A stretch of DNA of 64,000 nucleotides from Argopecten irradians (lineage: Eukaryota > Mollusca > Bivalvia > Pectinida > Pectinidae). The position numbers were made by a program, and so were the translations under genes. Below, one piece after another: positions 52,701 to 64,000 of this stretch. The DNA lies in contig NC_091134.1 of NCBI RefSeq assembly GCF_041381155.1, positions 4,764,255-4,828,254 on the forward strand, in the 5' to 3' direction. The number at the start of each line of letters is the position of its first letter. Within the stretch, counting starts at the first letter, position 1. The notes beneath the pieces are model-generated. The model worked only from the letters and a program-made list of their open reading frames with translations. It made no database searches and had not been told where the DNA came from.

Positions 52701-55700
52701 AACGTTTATAAAATCATTCAGATGAATATGAACCAGAATAAAGACATTTGTAGAAGGAGCATTGACCGATCGCCAGCCACGCCTCGTGCTCGCACTCGCA
52801 CGTGTAACTGCCGTTCAATGCCGGTGAAAATGTCGTACCATATAACCGCCAATCATCATCGTTAATATAAGTGCAGGAGCTAACGAGATTACTAGTAGAC
52901 TGAAATGCTTACTTATAGTGCACATACTTGATTACAATCAAGTAAAACCGCCATAAATGTTTAGATTAATACAAAAACATTATCATGAAAAATCTATAAA
53001 CCATCGTAATTTACATTGCGCATAGAAATATGAAACTCATGAAACTGATAACTACATGTTGTATTGTTCACAAAATATGTATACAACTATAACATTTATA
53101 TTTAAGGCCAGTTTAGATAAAGATAAAGATTGTGTTCCTGATTAAGTTTTTTTCCTGAAAGATACAAATATAACTAGAACTGTCGCCAGACGATTAATCC
53201 CCGCGCTGCACAAATAGTAATAACTCCATAAATAGAGACTACAGAACCAATTGATTTCCCATAGACGACCATGTTAACTGTCAAGGTTAAATGGAGTTTT
53301 CAAGTCTGGTTACCTGTGACTAATTTTGAAGATTGGCATCTCGCATACCTGTGAATTAAAAGAAATTAAGACCTACCTTTTTGCTAAACTTTTATGTGGG
53401 ATGCCATCTTATGTTGAATTCCGCACCAAAAATTGACCAAAATATTCATGAAATTCCAATATTGATTACCTCCCCCTGTCAGAAACAGACCAGACAGTAT
53501 TTTATAAATTCTATATTGGTTTCTTTTGGTTTATATTTATGTATATAGTGTGCATCCTTTTTCCAGAAAAGTCTGTTTACCATTTTCATGTCTGTATTTG
53601 TTTTGCACAAAGGTTTTTAGCCTATTTGCTAAACGAAATAAAGATATATATATATTTATAAAATGTCTTTACATATTTCACATCTACATGTCCATCCCAC
53701 ATTTTAAACATTTGAAACTTATGCGCCATGATTACCCAATCAGCAGGCTCCGAAACATTCACATCTTTGTGAAATCTTGTGCCCACAAGGGAATTTCCAT
53801 GAATCTATTTTTGGTTTGATTCTGCGGTCCCTATAGATGATATTGCAGAACCCTTTATAGTCAGTGTTCTGTGTACCTAGTATCAAAATTTGTCAAGTAG
53901 TTAGGGAGTTAACTGAACAAAGTTGTGTCTACAGACAGACGGACGGACAAACGGATTACAGTATTCCAGTATATTTCCCTAACTTCGTTGCAGGGGGTAT
54001 TATATAAATACTACCTGTATTAAAGGGTAACACTAGGCAGTGTCACCCTCTAATGCAGGTAGTATTCATTTTATTATACCAAAAGTCTAGAAACAAGACT
54101 AGCTTTCAAGTATTTGCAATCTATTGAAACATTTTAACTGATTTTAGCAAAAGTCGAAAATTCACCGTCAGCAGTAAAATAGCATATCAGCTTCTACTCA
54201 GTAGCGCTTATTACTATTGCATTGTAAAAGAGAATACTCAAAATAAGCATTTAGTGAAATATTCTGTTATCTTGTCTCCTGCGTTTGTTAAAATCTTAAC
54301 GTTTTTGGAAATCTCAATGAATTTTGGTTTCGTCCGGTCGTTTGTATACCACTTTAGCAACGTCACGAAGACGATTGCAATCGCATGTCTTCCGTTCACC
54401 TAATCAACGACGGGATTAATAAAAACCAACACACAGCGTTTGGGTGGTAAGCGAAAAGATGTAAACGGAAAATTCCGTACTTAATTTGAAAAGAAAACAT
54501 TGATTAACAGACTAATTTGGCAAAAATATTACTAATACGTCCAGATGAATTTTGAAGCGTCGCTTTAAAAACAAAGATTGCGTCGAAAGAAGAAACGAGT
54601 GAGCATCTTTTCGGACGGTAATATTATACAGTTGTTTCATGCCTTTTAAGTCAACAGTCAAAACTCATTCCCGGGGTGTTGGGACCAACCCTATGAACTG
54701 TTTCCCGAGGCCGGCCTGGACCATCAGGTTGGTCCCAACACCTCGGTAAAGAGTTTTGAATGCTGACTGAAAAGGCATGACACAACTGTATACTGTCAAA
54801 AATACACTGTAGCTGGGGGTCGTTACGAACGTATCTATTGTCTTCTGTTGTTATAATGCTAACCGCCGTGTGATAGTGTAAAATATCAAATATCTCTCGA
54901 TCAATCAGACTATAGGATTCTTACTTAAGGTATGATAATTCAATTTTGCTTGTTACAAGCATTTTCATCTGCTTAAAATATTTCTTTATCAGCCCATAAA
55001 TGAAAAAATGGCGTCGCCGTTCGTAACGTCGCTTCTGATAGGCTGAGATGACGGCGTAATAATTTCATAGACAAAAGAGTCCCAAAATGATTTTTTAATA
55101 TTTTAGATTTTTTAGATTATCTTTATTAATTGAATTATAAGGAGTAATTTGAATAGATATTTTATGTTATGGAGATATAACACAAAAATCTGAGTGTACT
55201 CTCATCATAAAGCGCTTCGCTGTTTATTTAGAGTACACTCAAGATTTTTCTGTTATATCTCCATAACATAAAAAATCTATTCAAGTTAATCCTTAAAGAT
55301 GCTCCACCGCTGACAAATGGTATTTTTTCCAGTTAAAAAGTTTGAGCTTCTAATTTTAATTCAAGTTAAAAATATGAAAAAATAATAAATTGCATCCCGA
55401 AAAAATTCCGTAGCACTATATCCTATATGGAATGAACTACTGATTGCGCATGCACCAAAGGCGAAATAAAATATTTTATATTATCTTTTGTTTTAATTAG
55501 GCATATATACAAATGAAGAATATCATTTATGCTCTGTCGGCGGTGGAGCATCTTTAAATAAACTTAATTATGGTGAGTGGTCTTACAGGCCCAACACGCT
55601 CCTGAAACAAAAGTAACGCCAAAATATCTCTATCCATGGCCTAAGATAAAGTTACAACACCAACAAATGCTAGATTTTCTGTGTAATCGGTGTTAATAAT

Positions 55701-58700
55701 GACGGTTCATTTCGCTGTTTTACCGAGTACAATGTAGGGTAGAGATAGTCAACTACTGAGTGGTAATTAGGACGACGCCGGAAGCATCAAAGGAAAACTT
55801 GATATTTGATTTATATTTTTTAGTTGTTCATGAAATGACGATAAGTGCTCAATTAACGGTAAGATAATATTTTTCAATGTTTGTAGCATGATGATTTGAT
55901 AAAACTTCTAACTTCTAGCAATTATAACCCTACCTCAGGTAGCCGAGCTGTTTTGATCACTAGAATATTAGCACCGGGAAAATCCTCATTCATTTGTATA
56001 AGCCTTTCGTGAAATCCAAGGTTCTCGTATAAATCTGAAGAAGATAACACATTCTGATGATAATTGGATTAATCTAGTCTCATTGGCATAATGAATGACA
56101 CATTTCTATGGACATCAACTAGAGACACTAATATCTTGCTAATAATGAATGGAAATAGGATGTTATGGTCGGCAAACGGGAGAAAATGTGTTGTTTTTTT
56201 TAATATAATACCAAGTCGGATGACAACAACAAGCTATTCATTCTCCGAAGTAAACAAAACAATCAACCTTAAAGTGAATATGTCGGGCAAAGAAAACCAG
56301 TAGTGAGCCAGGGAGGACGTTTTAGAATTTCCATTAGAGTGTGTTTTAGAAGATGTACTGTGTCTCGTCGTCGTAGTGAAGATAATATCAAACAATTCTG
56401 AAACCCTTCATACCTGATAGATAGAGTGTGTTTTAGAAGATGTACTGTCTCTCGTCGTAGTGAAGATAATATCAAACAATTCTGAACCCTTCATACCTGA
56501 TAGAGTGTGTTTTAGAAGATGTACTGTCTCTCGTCGTAGTGAAGATAATATCAAACAATTCTGAGACCCTTCATACCTGATAGAGTGTGTTTTAGAAGAT
56601 GTACTGTCTCTCGTCGTAGTGAAGATAATATCAAACAATTCTGAGACCCTTCATACCTGATAGAGTGTGTTTTAGAAGATGTACTGTCTCTCGTCATAGT
56701 GAAGATAATATCAAACAATTCTGAAACCCTTTCATACCTGATAGAGTGTGTTTTAGAAGATGTACTGTCTCTCGTCGTAGTGAAGATAATATCAAACAAT
56801 TCTGAGACCCTTCATACCTGATAGAGTGTGTTTTAGAAGATGTTCTGTCTCTCGTCGTAGTGAAGATAATATCAAACAATTCTGAGACCCTTCATACCTG
56901 ATAGAGTGTGTTTTAGAAGATGTACTGTCTCTCGTCGTAGTGAAGATAATATCAAACAATTCTGAGACCCTTCATACCTGATAGAGTGTGTTTTAGAAGA
57001 TGTACTGTCTCTCGTCGTAGTGAAGATAATATCAAACAATTCTGAGACCCTTCATACCTGATAGAGTGTGTTTTAGAAGATGTACTGTCTCTCGTCGTAG
57101 TGAAGATAATATCAAACAATTCTGAAACCCTTCATACCTGATAGAGTGTGTTTTAGAAGATGTACTGTCTCTCGTCGTAGTGAAGATAATATCAAACAAT
57201 TCTGAAACCCTTCATACCTGATAGAGTGTGTTTTAGAAGATGTACTGTCTCTCGTCGTAGTGAAGATAATATCAAACAATTCTGAAACCCTTCATACCTG
57301 ATAGAGTGTGTTTTAGAAGATGTACTGTCTCTCGTCGTAGTGAAGATAATATCAAACAATTCTGAGACCCTTCATACCTGATAGAGTGTGTTTTAGAAGA
57401 TGTACTGTCTCTCGTCGTAGTGAAGATAATATCAAACAATTCTGAAACCCTTCATACCTGATAGAGTGTGTTTTAGAAGATGTACTGTCTCTCGTCGTAG
57501 TGAAGATAATATCAAACAATTCTGAGACCCTTCATACCTGATAGAGTGTGTTTTAGAAGATGTACTGTCTCTCGTCGTAGTGAAGATAATATCAAACAAT
57601 TCTGAGACCCTTCATACCTGATAGAGTGTGTTTTAGAAGATGTACTGTCTCTCGTCGTAGTGAAGATAATATCAAACAATTCTGAAACCCTTCATACCTG
57701 ATAGAGTGTGTTTTAGAAGATGTACTGTCTCTCGTCGTAGTGAAGATAATATCAAACAATTCTGAACCTCATACTTGGTTTTAAGTGTAGTCTTCGCGTA
57801 GTGAAGAAATATCAAAATTCTGAAACCCTTCATACCTGATAGAGTGTGTTTTAGAAGATGTACTGTCTCTCATCGTAGTGAAGATAATATCAAACAATTC
57901 TGAAACCTTTCATACCTGATATAACTATTGGTATATCTTGAGTCTTTCTTTATTGTTTGCTTCATCGTTATTTACGTCATTTCCATGAATGGCCACTGGA
58001 TGACCTGTATCATTTCAGTGATCAAAGATATCCGGACTATTTGGAGAATACGTATTACTATGAGACCCTCACGGCTTCACCGCCTAGTGTTCGGCAGCCC
58101 TATAGTATACCCATCCTCGGTGCCAGGTGTACCACATTGGGCCGCATTTGCTTTGATTCTAATAAATATTTCTAAAGCTTTCCACAAATGAACAATCGTG
58201 TTCAAGTTATCGGCAACCATGTGAAAGTGAACCAAAAAACAAGAAAATTATAGATATCGGCCTGGATATGAACTCAAGCAAGGCACATGTAAGCTAGCCT
58301 TCACATGCATAGATACAGGACATTGCTTTAGCAGACGACTATTACGTAAGCTTGGAAACAAGCATATCATATGAAACATGTATAATAAACAAACTTAAAC
58401 AATGAACGCATTTAACAAAATTGAAAGTAATCACGCATTTAAAGTTATGTAGAAATTGCGAGTAGTACTAAATATATCATAATTTATCAAGAACATACAT
58501 CATTTGCGTCCTTGAAGTCTACCAAATTATACCCGAGGTATGTTTTGAGGCACAAAATTCTATTGCATTCGCCGGGTTTTAGGCGGAGCCATTCAAATGA
58601 CCATGATTTAGGTAATGAATAATTCATGAGACCACGGCAAATGCAGCCTATGATCCCAGGGGTTTATAAGCGATAGTGTGGCGTACATCTGGGGCCTTAT

Positions 58701-58997
58701 TTGGAGTAATTACAACATAACATAACTTTCGATCAGAGTTTCTGTATTTAATCTGATAATAACAATACAGTTCAATTAGCAATTGTTTATCAATTTGATT
58801 ACTTATGTACTTTACAAAGAAGTGGAATAATATAAATATTTTACATACGTCCTCAAAGTATTTCCGGATAATATGGTCCGGGAGTTGTCCTGGTTTCTTC
58901 ACCTCAGATGGAGTCGACATGGCCGGTATTGTAAATACCTCAGGCCAGGCTCCATCAGAACATCCCGGGAATTCTCCTGGCATATTGAGGTCACCGT
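49775..58997 (-). CDS. phytanoyl-CoA dioxygenase (PhyH) family protein
   Basis: Minus-strand exons: 58849-58997 (KKPGQLPDHIIRKYFED), then 55934-56034, 51937-52078, 51702-51796, 51128-51233, 50914-50998, 50524-50725 and 49775-49867 with the stop; phases agree from 56034 onward. The Fe(II)/2-oxoglutarate site is present: the HxD motif in PWHQD, split by the 51937/51796 junction, and the distal His in IPHR (50914 exon), followed by an Arg-rich stretch. The end TTITGPWMKQWE is typical of the family. Such enzymes hydroxylate small substrates; the substrate here is unknown. The expected exon between residues KYFED and LYENLGF (roughly 35-45 residues, phase 0 to 1) was not found in 56035-58848, where an 80-bp minisatellite lies. 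Either it is short and missed, or the gene is damaged or misassembled there. Further 5' exons may exist because the first exon seen starts in mid-codon. Confidence 0.8.
52714..52899 (-). CDS. Cys-rich terminal exon of unknown gene
   Basis: A good acceptor (TTTCAG) at 52900 opens a 61-codon frame that ends in TGA at 52714. It has seven Cys, with GSYTCECEHEAWLAIGQC resembling an EGF-like or other small disulfide domain. It lies in a PhyH intron on the same strand but does not fit PhyH. No partner exon was found, so it may be a nested gene, an alternative exon or a relic. Confidence 0.35.
   Translation of the reverse strand, partial: STSNLVSSCTYINDDDWRLYGTTFSPALNGSYTCECEHEAWLAIGQCSFYKCLYSGSYSSE
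53620..54066. mobile_element. dispersed repeat plus small hairpin
   Basis: The stretch with GACAGACGGACGGACAAACGG near 53934 looks like the end of a dispersed repeat. Directly after it, 54007-54034 and 54039-54066 form a hairpin with nearly matching 27-base arms (ACTACCTGTATTAAAGGGTA and inverse). Lies in a PhyH intron. Confidence 0.5.
54625..54792. mobile_element. foldback element
   Basis: Two arms of about 65 bases (from TATACAGTTGTTTCATGCC to GTGTTGGGACCAACC) are inverted copies around a loop of about 35 bases. Lies in a PhyH intron. Confidence 0.75.
55138..55292. mobile_element. foldback element
   Basis: Two inverted arms of about 64 bases (ATGTTATGGAGATATAACAC and TGAGTGTACTCT) flank a short centre (AAAGCGCTTCGCTGT). 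It abuts the TTAA element at 55293. Confidence 0.75.
55293..55557. mobile_element. TTAA-flanked MITE
   Basis: TTAA, then AGATGCTCCACCGCTGACA; the other end is the near-perfect inverse, followed by TTAA. Length 265 bases, no coding frame. Same family as 48883-49560. Confidence 0.8.
56303..57925. repeat. 80-bp minisatellite, about 20 copies
   Basis: Very regular 80-bp units (GATAGAGTGTGTTTTAGAAG and TCTCTCGTCGTAGTGAAGAT), mostly identical, with a disordered unit near 57765-57800. In the minus-strand sense of the PhyH gene, every unit reads TTCTAAAACACACTCTATCAG-like then GTATGAAGG. It lies in the PhyH intron region where an exon is missing. Confidence 0.96.
58019..58175 (+). CDS. candidate plus-strand terminal exon, unknown protein
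   Basis: After an acceptor (TATCATTTCAG) a coding-like frame runs to TAA at 58173 and includes YPDYLENTYYYETLTASPP and GARCTTLGRICFDSNKYF. An AATAAA overlaps its end. No upstream plus-strand exon was identified, so this is a candidate only. Confidence 0.25.
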
Positions 58998-60539
58998 CTA
59001 AGAAGCAGAAGGCATTAAATTATATAAAATATAACAAAAAAATGATTGGTGTGTAGAACAGTTGAGTTAAAACTTCGTTATCAGTCAATCTGTGTGTTTT
59101 ATCAGACTGTAAACACTACACAATGTCAAGGTCATTTCTAGTTTGATATATCGCATGCATTATACGATAACATGATAAAAAATTTCATTTTCATATACAT
59201 GTAAATATTGTAAATATTGAATTTATGCGACCAACTAGTACATATATGTACTGTACATATTAATAATACAACAGGAAAAAAACATGCAGGTAATGACACT
59301 TTATACATAGGCTTATAATATTGTGTTTAACAAATGTCTTATCTCGAAGATCTTAACACTATAACAATTTACTAATGGCATCCCTTATTATATCTTTCGG
59401 ATCTCTTCTATATCCAACACCACAGAGAATCGTCAATGGTATCTTATCACCATAATCTATTGTGCTCCTGTGTCCAATAATATCTGAAAGTTTTATCAGC
59501 TGTAGAAATGGCCACTAGATATAGTTAACTCTGATGAAATGGTTATCCCAACCGAAAGCTCTCCTTAACGAACTTGACGTCTTTGAAACCTAGGCAATTA
59601 CGACATCTGTAGCCACTGTATTTAACCTCAATTTGCCAAGCATTTTCCGTAGAAAACTAAATTAAAAAATACTGTTTGGTTAACAGTGTTTAGAAACCTC
59701 ATTGGTATTTGCCTAAAATAGCATAACATTTTGACCGGGAATAAATTGAGAAACCTAATCGTTCATTTTCCTGATAGAGTTTAGTTATGTTACGGGTATA
59801 AGGATATTTAAGAAAATATAAAGATTTGTATGTGTGCGTATTTAATTTATTCTTTCTACCAGTATCTGTCTTTGGTATACCGTTGAGGCCCACAGAAAAT
59901 CTGACATGTCACTAACACTTCCGGAGATAATATCTTCCCAGCGTATCCACTGTCTGTGTCTCTCGTCTTCCATGGTTCCTTGGTGGGTACATTTCTATTA
60001 ATCGCTTCCTTGTTGGTGTGGTGATCCCTGTATCAAAAGTCGAGGGATCTTTTAATCGCTCGGCTATAGCATACATGTTTCCTCTTTCTTTACTGCCAAT
60101 GTCCATAACTCAAGGACATCCTAAACTAAAGAAATTATATCAATATTGATGAAACATTAGCGTCAGAGTCCTATCTTTGAGCTGAGGGTTATACTTGTTC
60201 TTGTCATCCGAGACGGTCTTGCCTTTTGCGATTGCCATTTAACAAGTATCTACATGTTTTCTGGTGGATACGGTGACACCCAAAGCCGAAGACCGAGGGT
60301 CCTATCACATTCGAGGTTTGATAAATCACAGTATCCACCTTAAAACAGGCTGGTATGTGGTTTATTATATATATATAACATGTGATTTCTTCGACTACGT
60401 GCATTTCATCTATCTTCCCTTGGTAGTGAGTAGCTAGCCCCTCTCCCCGATGTTGAGTGGTCCTTTTGATAAATCCCGAAAAAATCACCACATTATACTT
60501 TTTACTGACTAGATGAAATTTTAAGCACTTTACAAACAC
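58998..60539. other. upstream region of PhyH, no clear gene
   Basis: A minus-strand frame at 59912-60106 has coding-like composition but no recognisable domain; it might be part of an upstream gene. Otherwise AT-rich DNA with nothing recognised. Confidence 0.35.
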
Positions 60540-61085
60540 AAATATTAGCTTCTACCATACCCCCTGCAAATATTAGCTTCTACCATACCCCCTGCAAATA
60601 TTAGCTTCTACCATACCCCCTGCAAATATTAGCTTCTACCATACCCCCTGCAAATATTAGCTTCTCATACCATATTAGCTTCTACCCCCCTGCAAATATT
60701 AGCTTCTACCATACCCCCTGCAAATATTAGCTTCTACCATACCCCCTGCAAATATTAGCTTCTACCATACCCCCTGCAAATATTAGCTTCTACCATACCC
60801 CCTGCAAATATTAGCTTCTACCATACCCCCTGTAAATATTAGCTTCTACCATACCCCCTGCAAATATTAGCTTCTACCATACCCCCTGCAAATATTAGCT
60901 TCTACCATACCCCCTGTAAATATTAGCTCTACCATACCCGAATTACTCTACCATACCCCCTGCAAATATTAGCTTCTACTACCCCTACCCCCTGCAAATA
61001 TTAGCTTCTACCATACCCCCTGCAAATATTAGCTTCTACCATACCCCCTGCAAATATTAGCTTCTACCATACCCCTGCGGCAAAG
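60540..61085. repeat. 28-bp minisatellite, about 19 copies
   Basis: Units of 28 bp with AATATTAGCTTCTACCATAC and CCCCTG. Two short disordered patches lie near 60665 and 60930. No open frame of note. Confidence 0.95.
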
Positions 61086-61859
61086 TTAGCTGGATATATA
61101 TGATTCAGATCGTACGTCGGTATGCACTATCTTCTACTTCTACTAATTTGTGGCAATGATCCCTTTACAGGCAATAACCTTTCACCTACTGGAATCAGTT
61201 CTAGTTTATTCAGATTCAGAAGAATTTCAAAGGTGGTGTTCAAGCTTATGTTAAAAATCCCATAGAAACTGCCCACAGCCCAATGCTCTTGAAACTTTGC
61301 ATATTGTAAGTACTTCTAGTTGTCCCTTTAAAATGACACTACTTTTTCCTTTTGTGATTTAAAAAGGCCCAAAGGGCCTGAATTCTTTGTACTCATTGTC
61401 ATTAAAACTAACTGCACAAACATGCCAAAAAAAGTTAGCATTTGTGAAATATTCTACATTTATTTTATTCATTTATCACTTGAGTAGATCGTATACTTTA
61501 TATTTAAGTCATTTCTTTTAGATTTTTAACGGAAAATTTTGTTTGAAATAATATTTTTTACGGAAAAGTAACACTTTTTGGAAAAAATGAAAACAAAACA
61601 TTGCTCTTTGTCATCTCATTTCACCCTGTTACTGGTTTTGTCCACAATTTTACCCCCAATTAAAAATACTCCCATGACATTTTCTGTCTATGTGTAAATT
61701 TGGTTCAAAATTAAAATCCGGGAAAACTGTTTTTGAGTGACTTAAAAATAAAGAGTGCATGTAGCAACGGACCACTTCTTTGTAAGTATACCTAGTTATA
61801 CATTTCCATTTTATGATTCCAGAGTCCGATATAAGTGAGAATCAGTGTACAGTAATCAT
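61086..61859. other. intergenic, no gene seen
   Basis: AT-rich DNA without recognised exon. Confidence 0.45.
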
Positions 61860-62280
61860 TTTTGATGCTAAATATCATAGTGACACCTTTTTAAATATTG
61901 GTTGCCATGGTAACAAAACGGAGGCTTCTGATTGGCTGAAATTTAAATGATGTTAGAATTAAGTGAAAATTGGTATATAGAGGTTACAATGTATGTTGAA
62001 TAACATGGTAACACTTTCAAAAATATTGGTTGCCATGGAAACAAAATGGAGGGCTCTGATTGGTTTAAATTTAGATATTGTCAGATTTAAGTGAAAATTG
62101 GTATATATGGGTTATAAAATATGCTGAATAACCTTCAATCCCTTTTTAAAAGATTGGTTACCATGGAAACAAAATGGAGGCCTCTGATTGGTTGAAATTT
62201 AGATATTATTAGATATTAGTGAAAATTGGTACGTATGGGTTATGGGTTATGCCGAATGAGATAGTAACAGTTTTAAATAC
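61860..62280. repeat. about 125-bp tandem repeat, three copies
   Basis: GGTTGCCATGG (or GGTTACCATGG) recurs at about 61904, 62027 and 62156, each followed by AACAAAAxGGAGG, CTGATTGG and GTGAAAATTGGTA. Confidence 0.75.
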
Positions 62281-63124
62281 ATTGTTTTGCAAAAAAAAGC
62301 TGTCAAAATTAAGATTGTAGCCTTTGTGGTGCTGGTATTATTTTTAAATTATACATATTTTATTTGAAAATCAAATGTAACTCTGTTTCCCTCTTTAATC
62401 ATGTTTAATTCAATTTAAAATAGTTTCTATCTAAATAAGAGAGATGGATAATCTTAAATTGTATCTTTTGCGTTTAAGTTGCTGACGAAATTATATTTCT
62501 TTCCAATAATTATTTGATTTCTGATATGAAATGCCAAATATTTCGAGCAAAGCCAATATCCTCAATTTTTATCCTGACAAAAATTTGATGTTTTTTTGCT
62601 TGAAAATCAATTTGTCGTTAAAATAATTCGTAAATATCATTATAAATGGATCTGAAATAAAGAATGAAGTATCTTTTATTAACACAAATAATTAAAAATA
62701 AAATTTTATGTTCAAAATATGGACACAAGGGGTCCCCTTGCCGTATACCCAAAGTTAATTTTAGAAAACATCATTTTAGGCCCTTTATGCCTTTTTAAAA
62801 CATACAAAATAAATAAAAAAAACACATAAAAAGTAGTTATGTACCTAGACATTTAACACTGCAAAATTTGAAAAAAATCGGCGCGTGGGCGGATTTTGCA
62901 ACCCCACCTTTCAAAGTTATTGTAACACATTCTTTTTTGTCTGCCGACATGCCCAAAATTATTACCATATCTATTATTATATATAATCATTTTTATCTAA
63001 TATCTATAAGTAATCTTGTAACCATGTCGACGTGACGTTGCGCAATAGTGATCAAGACGCCTTATCTCTGTTATTCAATAGATAAAGATTTATATTGGTC
63101 AGTATTGTACGACCGGACACCGAC
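62281..63124. other. intergenic, no gene seen
   Basis: Very AT-rich DNA upstream of the signal-peptide exon at 63125. No clear TATA box was fixed. Confidence 0.4.
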
Positions 63125-63178
63125 ATGCTCCGATCTATCCTCCTAACTCTGGGCCTGGCCTCTATCGGCTACTCTATG
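63125..63178 (+). CDS. signal-peptide first exon of a gene leaving the window
   Basis: ATG at 63125 opens 18 codons, MLRSILLTLGLASIGYSM, ending at a GTAATT donor in phase 0. The composition is that of a secretory signal peptide. No following exon is visible before 64000, so the gene is partial and its product unknown. Confidence 0.55.
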
Positions 63179-64000
63179 GTAATTATCATTGCTTTGTTAT
63201 TTGTTTCTTAGTTTGAAAATCCACTGACAAGACGCGCAAATTATAGGTGGTTGATAAAAACGAAAGTAAACAGGTAGTAATCAGGGCACCTACCTAATAT
63301 CAGGAAACAGGAATTTTCAGTTGGATTTGAATAGAGTGGGAATAGCGCTAGGACACATGTACGTGTTCGTCTGCGCAGGTACCAAACACTTACATTGTGG
63401 TGTGAAATAAAACCCCAAATTATAATTTTAAAGACATGTATAGGATACGACAGTGAATGCATAACAACGTAAATATTTCTACACATTCATAAAGGAAATA
63501 TTAATTGAATGTAACTAGGCTTACACATGATTTTGGTAATAAAGTAATAACACCTTATATTCATGATTTTATTTGTATCTGTGAACTGATTTTTCGTGTA
63601 TTTAACATTTTTATTTCCAGATGAATATTTTCTTATAATCATGACTACAGGGTGTCATTAACTGATATATTCAATAGTCAAATTAGTTTACTGGTTAGAT
63701 ATGCAATAGATGAATCCAAACTCAAAAGAGATCAAATTCAAGACATGAACAAACGTATCCTGCGATTCTAATGACTTTGTCGGAATACTTGTTTGTGTAC
63801 GTGTCACCTACCACAAACAATGATTGCTATCACAGAAATTAAAAACACGTTTTTCTTAATGTTGAAACGGTGAAGTGTAAGCAAACTGTGCAATAAATAA
63901 AAGTATATTACGGAATCCGTAAATAGATCAATAAGTATCGCGAAAATCGCAACAAAAATATTTTATATAATTTTCTTTAAAACTAACCGGCAATGATACA
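63179..64000 (+). other. intron of the partial gene, no exon seen
   Basis: AT-rich DNA with no convincing acceptor-led coding exon up to the window end. Confidence 0.4.

Noticed and set aside
56269-56879. Minus-strand overlapping frames in the 80-bp array
   Set aside because: They follow the repeat period only; no domain or consistent frame across the array.
59912-60106. 64-codon minus-strand frame with coding-like composition
   Set aside because: No domain, no supporting splice sites or partner exon; kept only as a note in the intergenic entry.

Overview
This window is AT-rich animal genomic DNA with short spliced exons, long introns, tRNA-derived SINEs, foldback and MITE elements and many tandem arrays. 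The gene families (a NIT-type receptor guanylate cyclase, a non-Shaker Kv channel, SRCR and PhyH proteins) and a SINE tail I associate with bivalves suggest a marine bivalve mollusc. Spiralian is fairly safe; bivalve is an inference.

Layout. 1-440: fossil Ty3/Gypsy reverse-transcriptase piece. 1595-1880: 66-bp repeat. 2358-16513 (+): receptor-type guanylate-cyclase-like gene that looks catalytically dead; its introns hold a 5.2-kb array of a 76-bp satellite, a 33-bp minisatellite and a TTAA-flanked MITE. 18781-30833 (-), with a 5' UTR exon and TATA box up to 31372: secreted protein with a signal peptide, a new-looking Cys-rich N-terminal region, Thr-rich linkers and two SRCR domains; its introns hold a 48-bp array, a Penelope-like element and a 51-bp array. 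32241-38952: mobile-element-rich intergenic DNA. 39203-44434 (+): divergent voltage-gated potassium channel with a T1 domain and an extracellular S1-S2 loop of about 370 residues that carries furin-type sites. 47357-47572: SINE with a perfect 12-bp target duplication. 49775-58997 (-): phytanoyl-CoA dioxygenase-family gene with one expected exon not found and an 80-bp minisatellite in that interval. 60540-61085: 28-bp minisatellite. 63125-63178 (+): signal-peptide first exon of a gene that continues past the window.

The genes are unrelated in function and read as independent transcription units on both strands; nothing suggests an operon. The most notable points are the potassium channel with a prohormone-like extracellular loop, the pseudo-cyclase, several intronic tandem arrays whose every unit joins a 3' splice-site-like AG to a 5' splice-site-like GT in the sense of the host gene, and a minisatellite whose unit is the 3' tail of a SINE family also present here.

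Exon models were built by hand from splice-site consensus, reading-frame phase and remembered family consensus. No database search was run.
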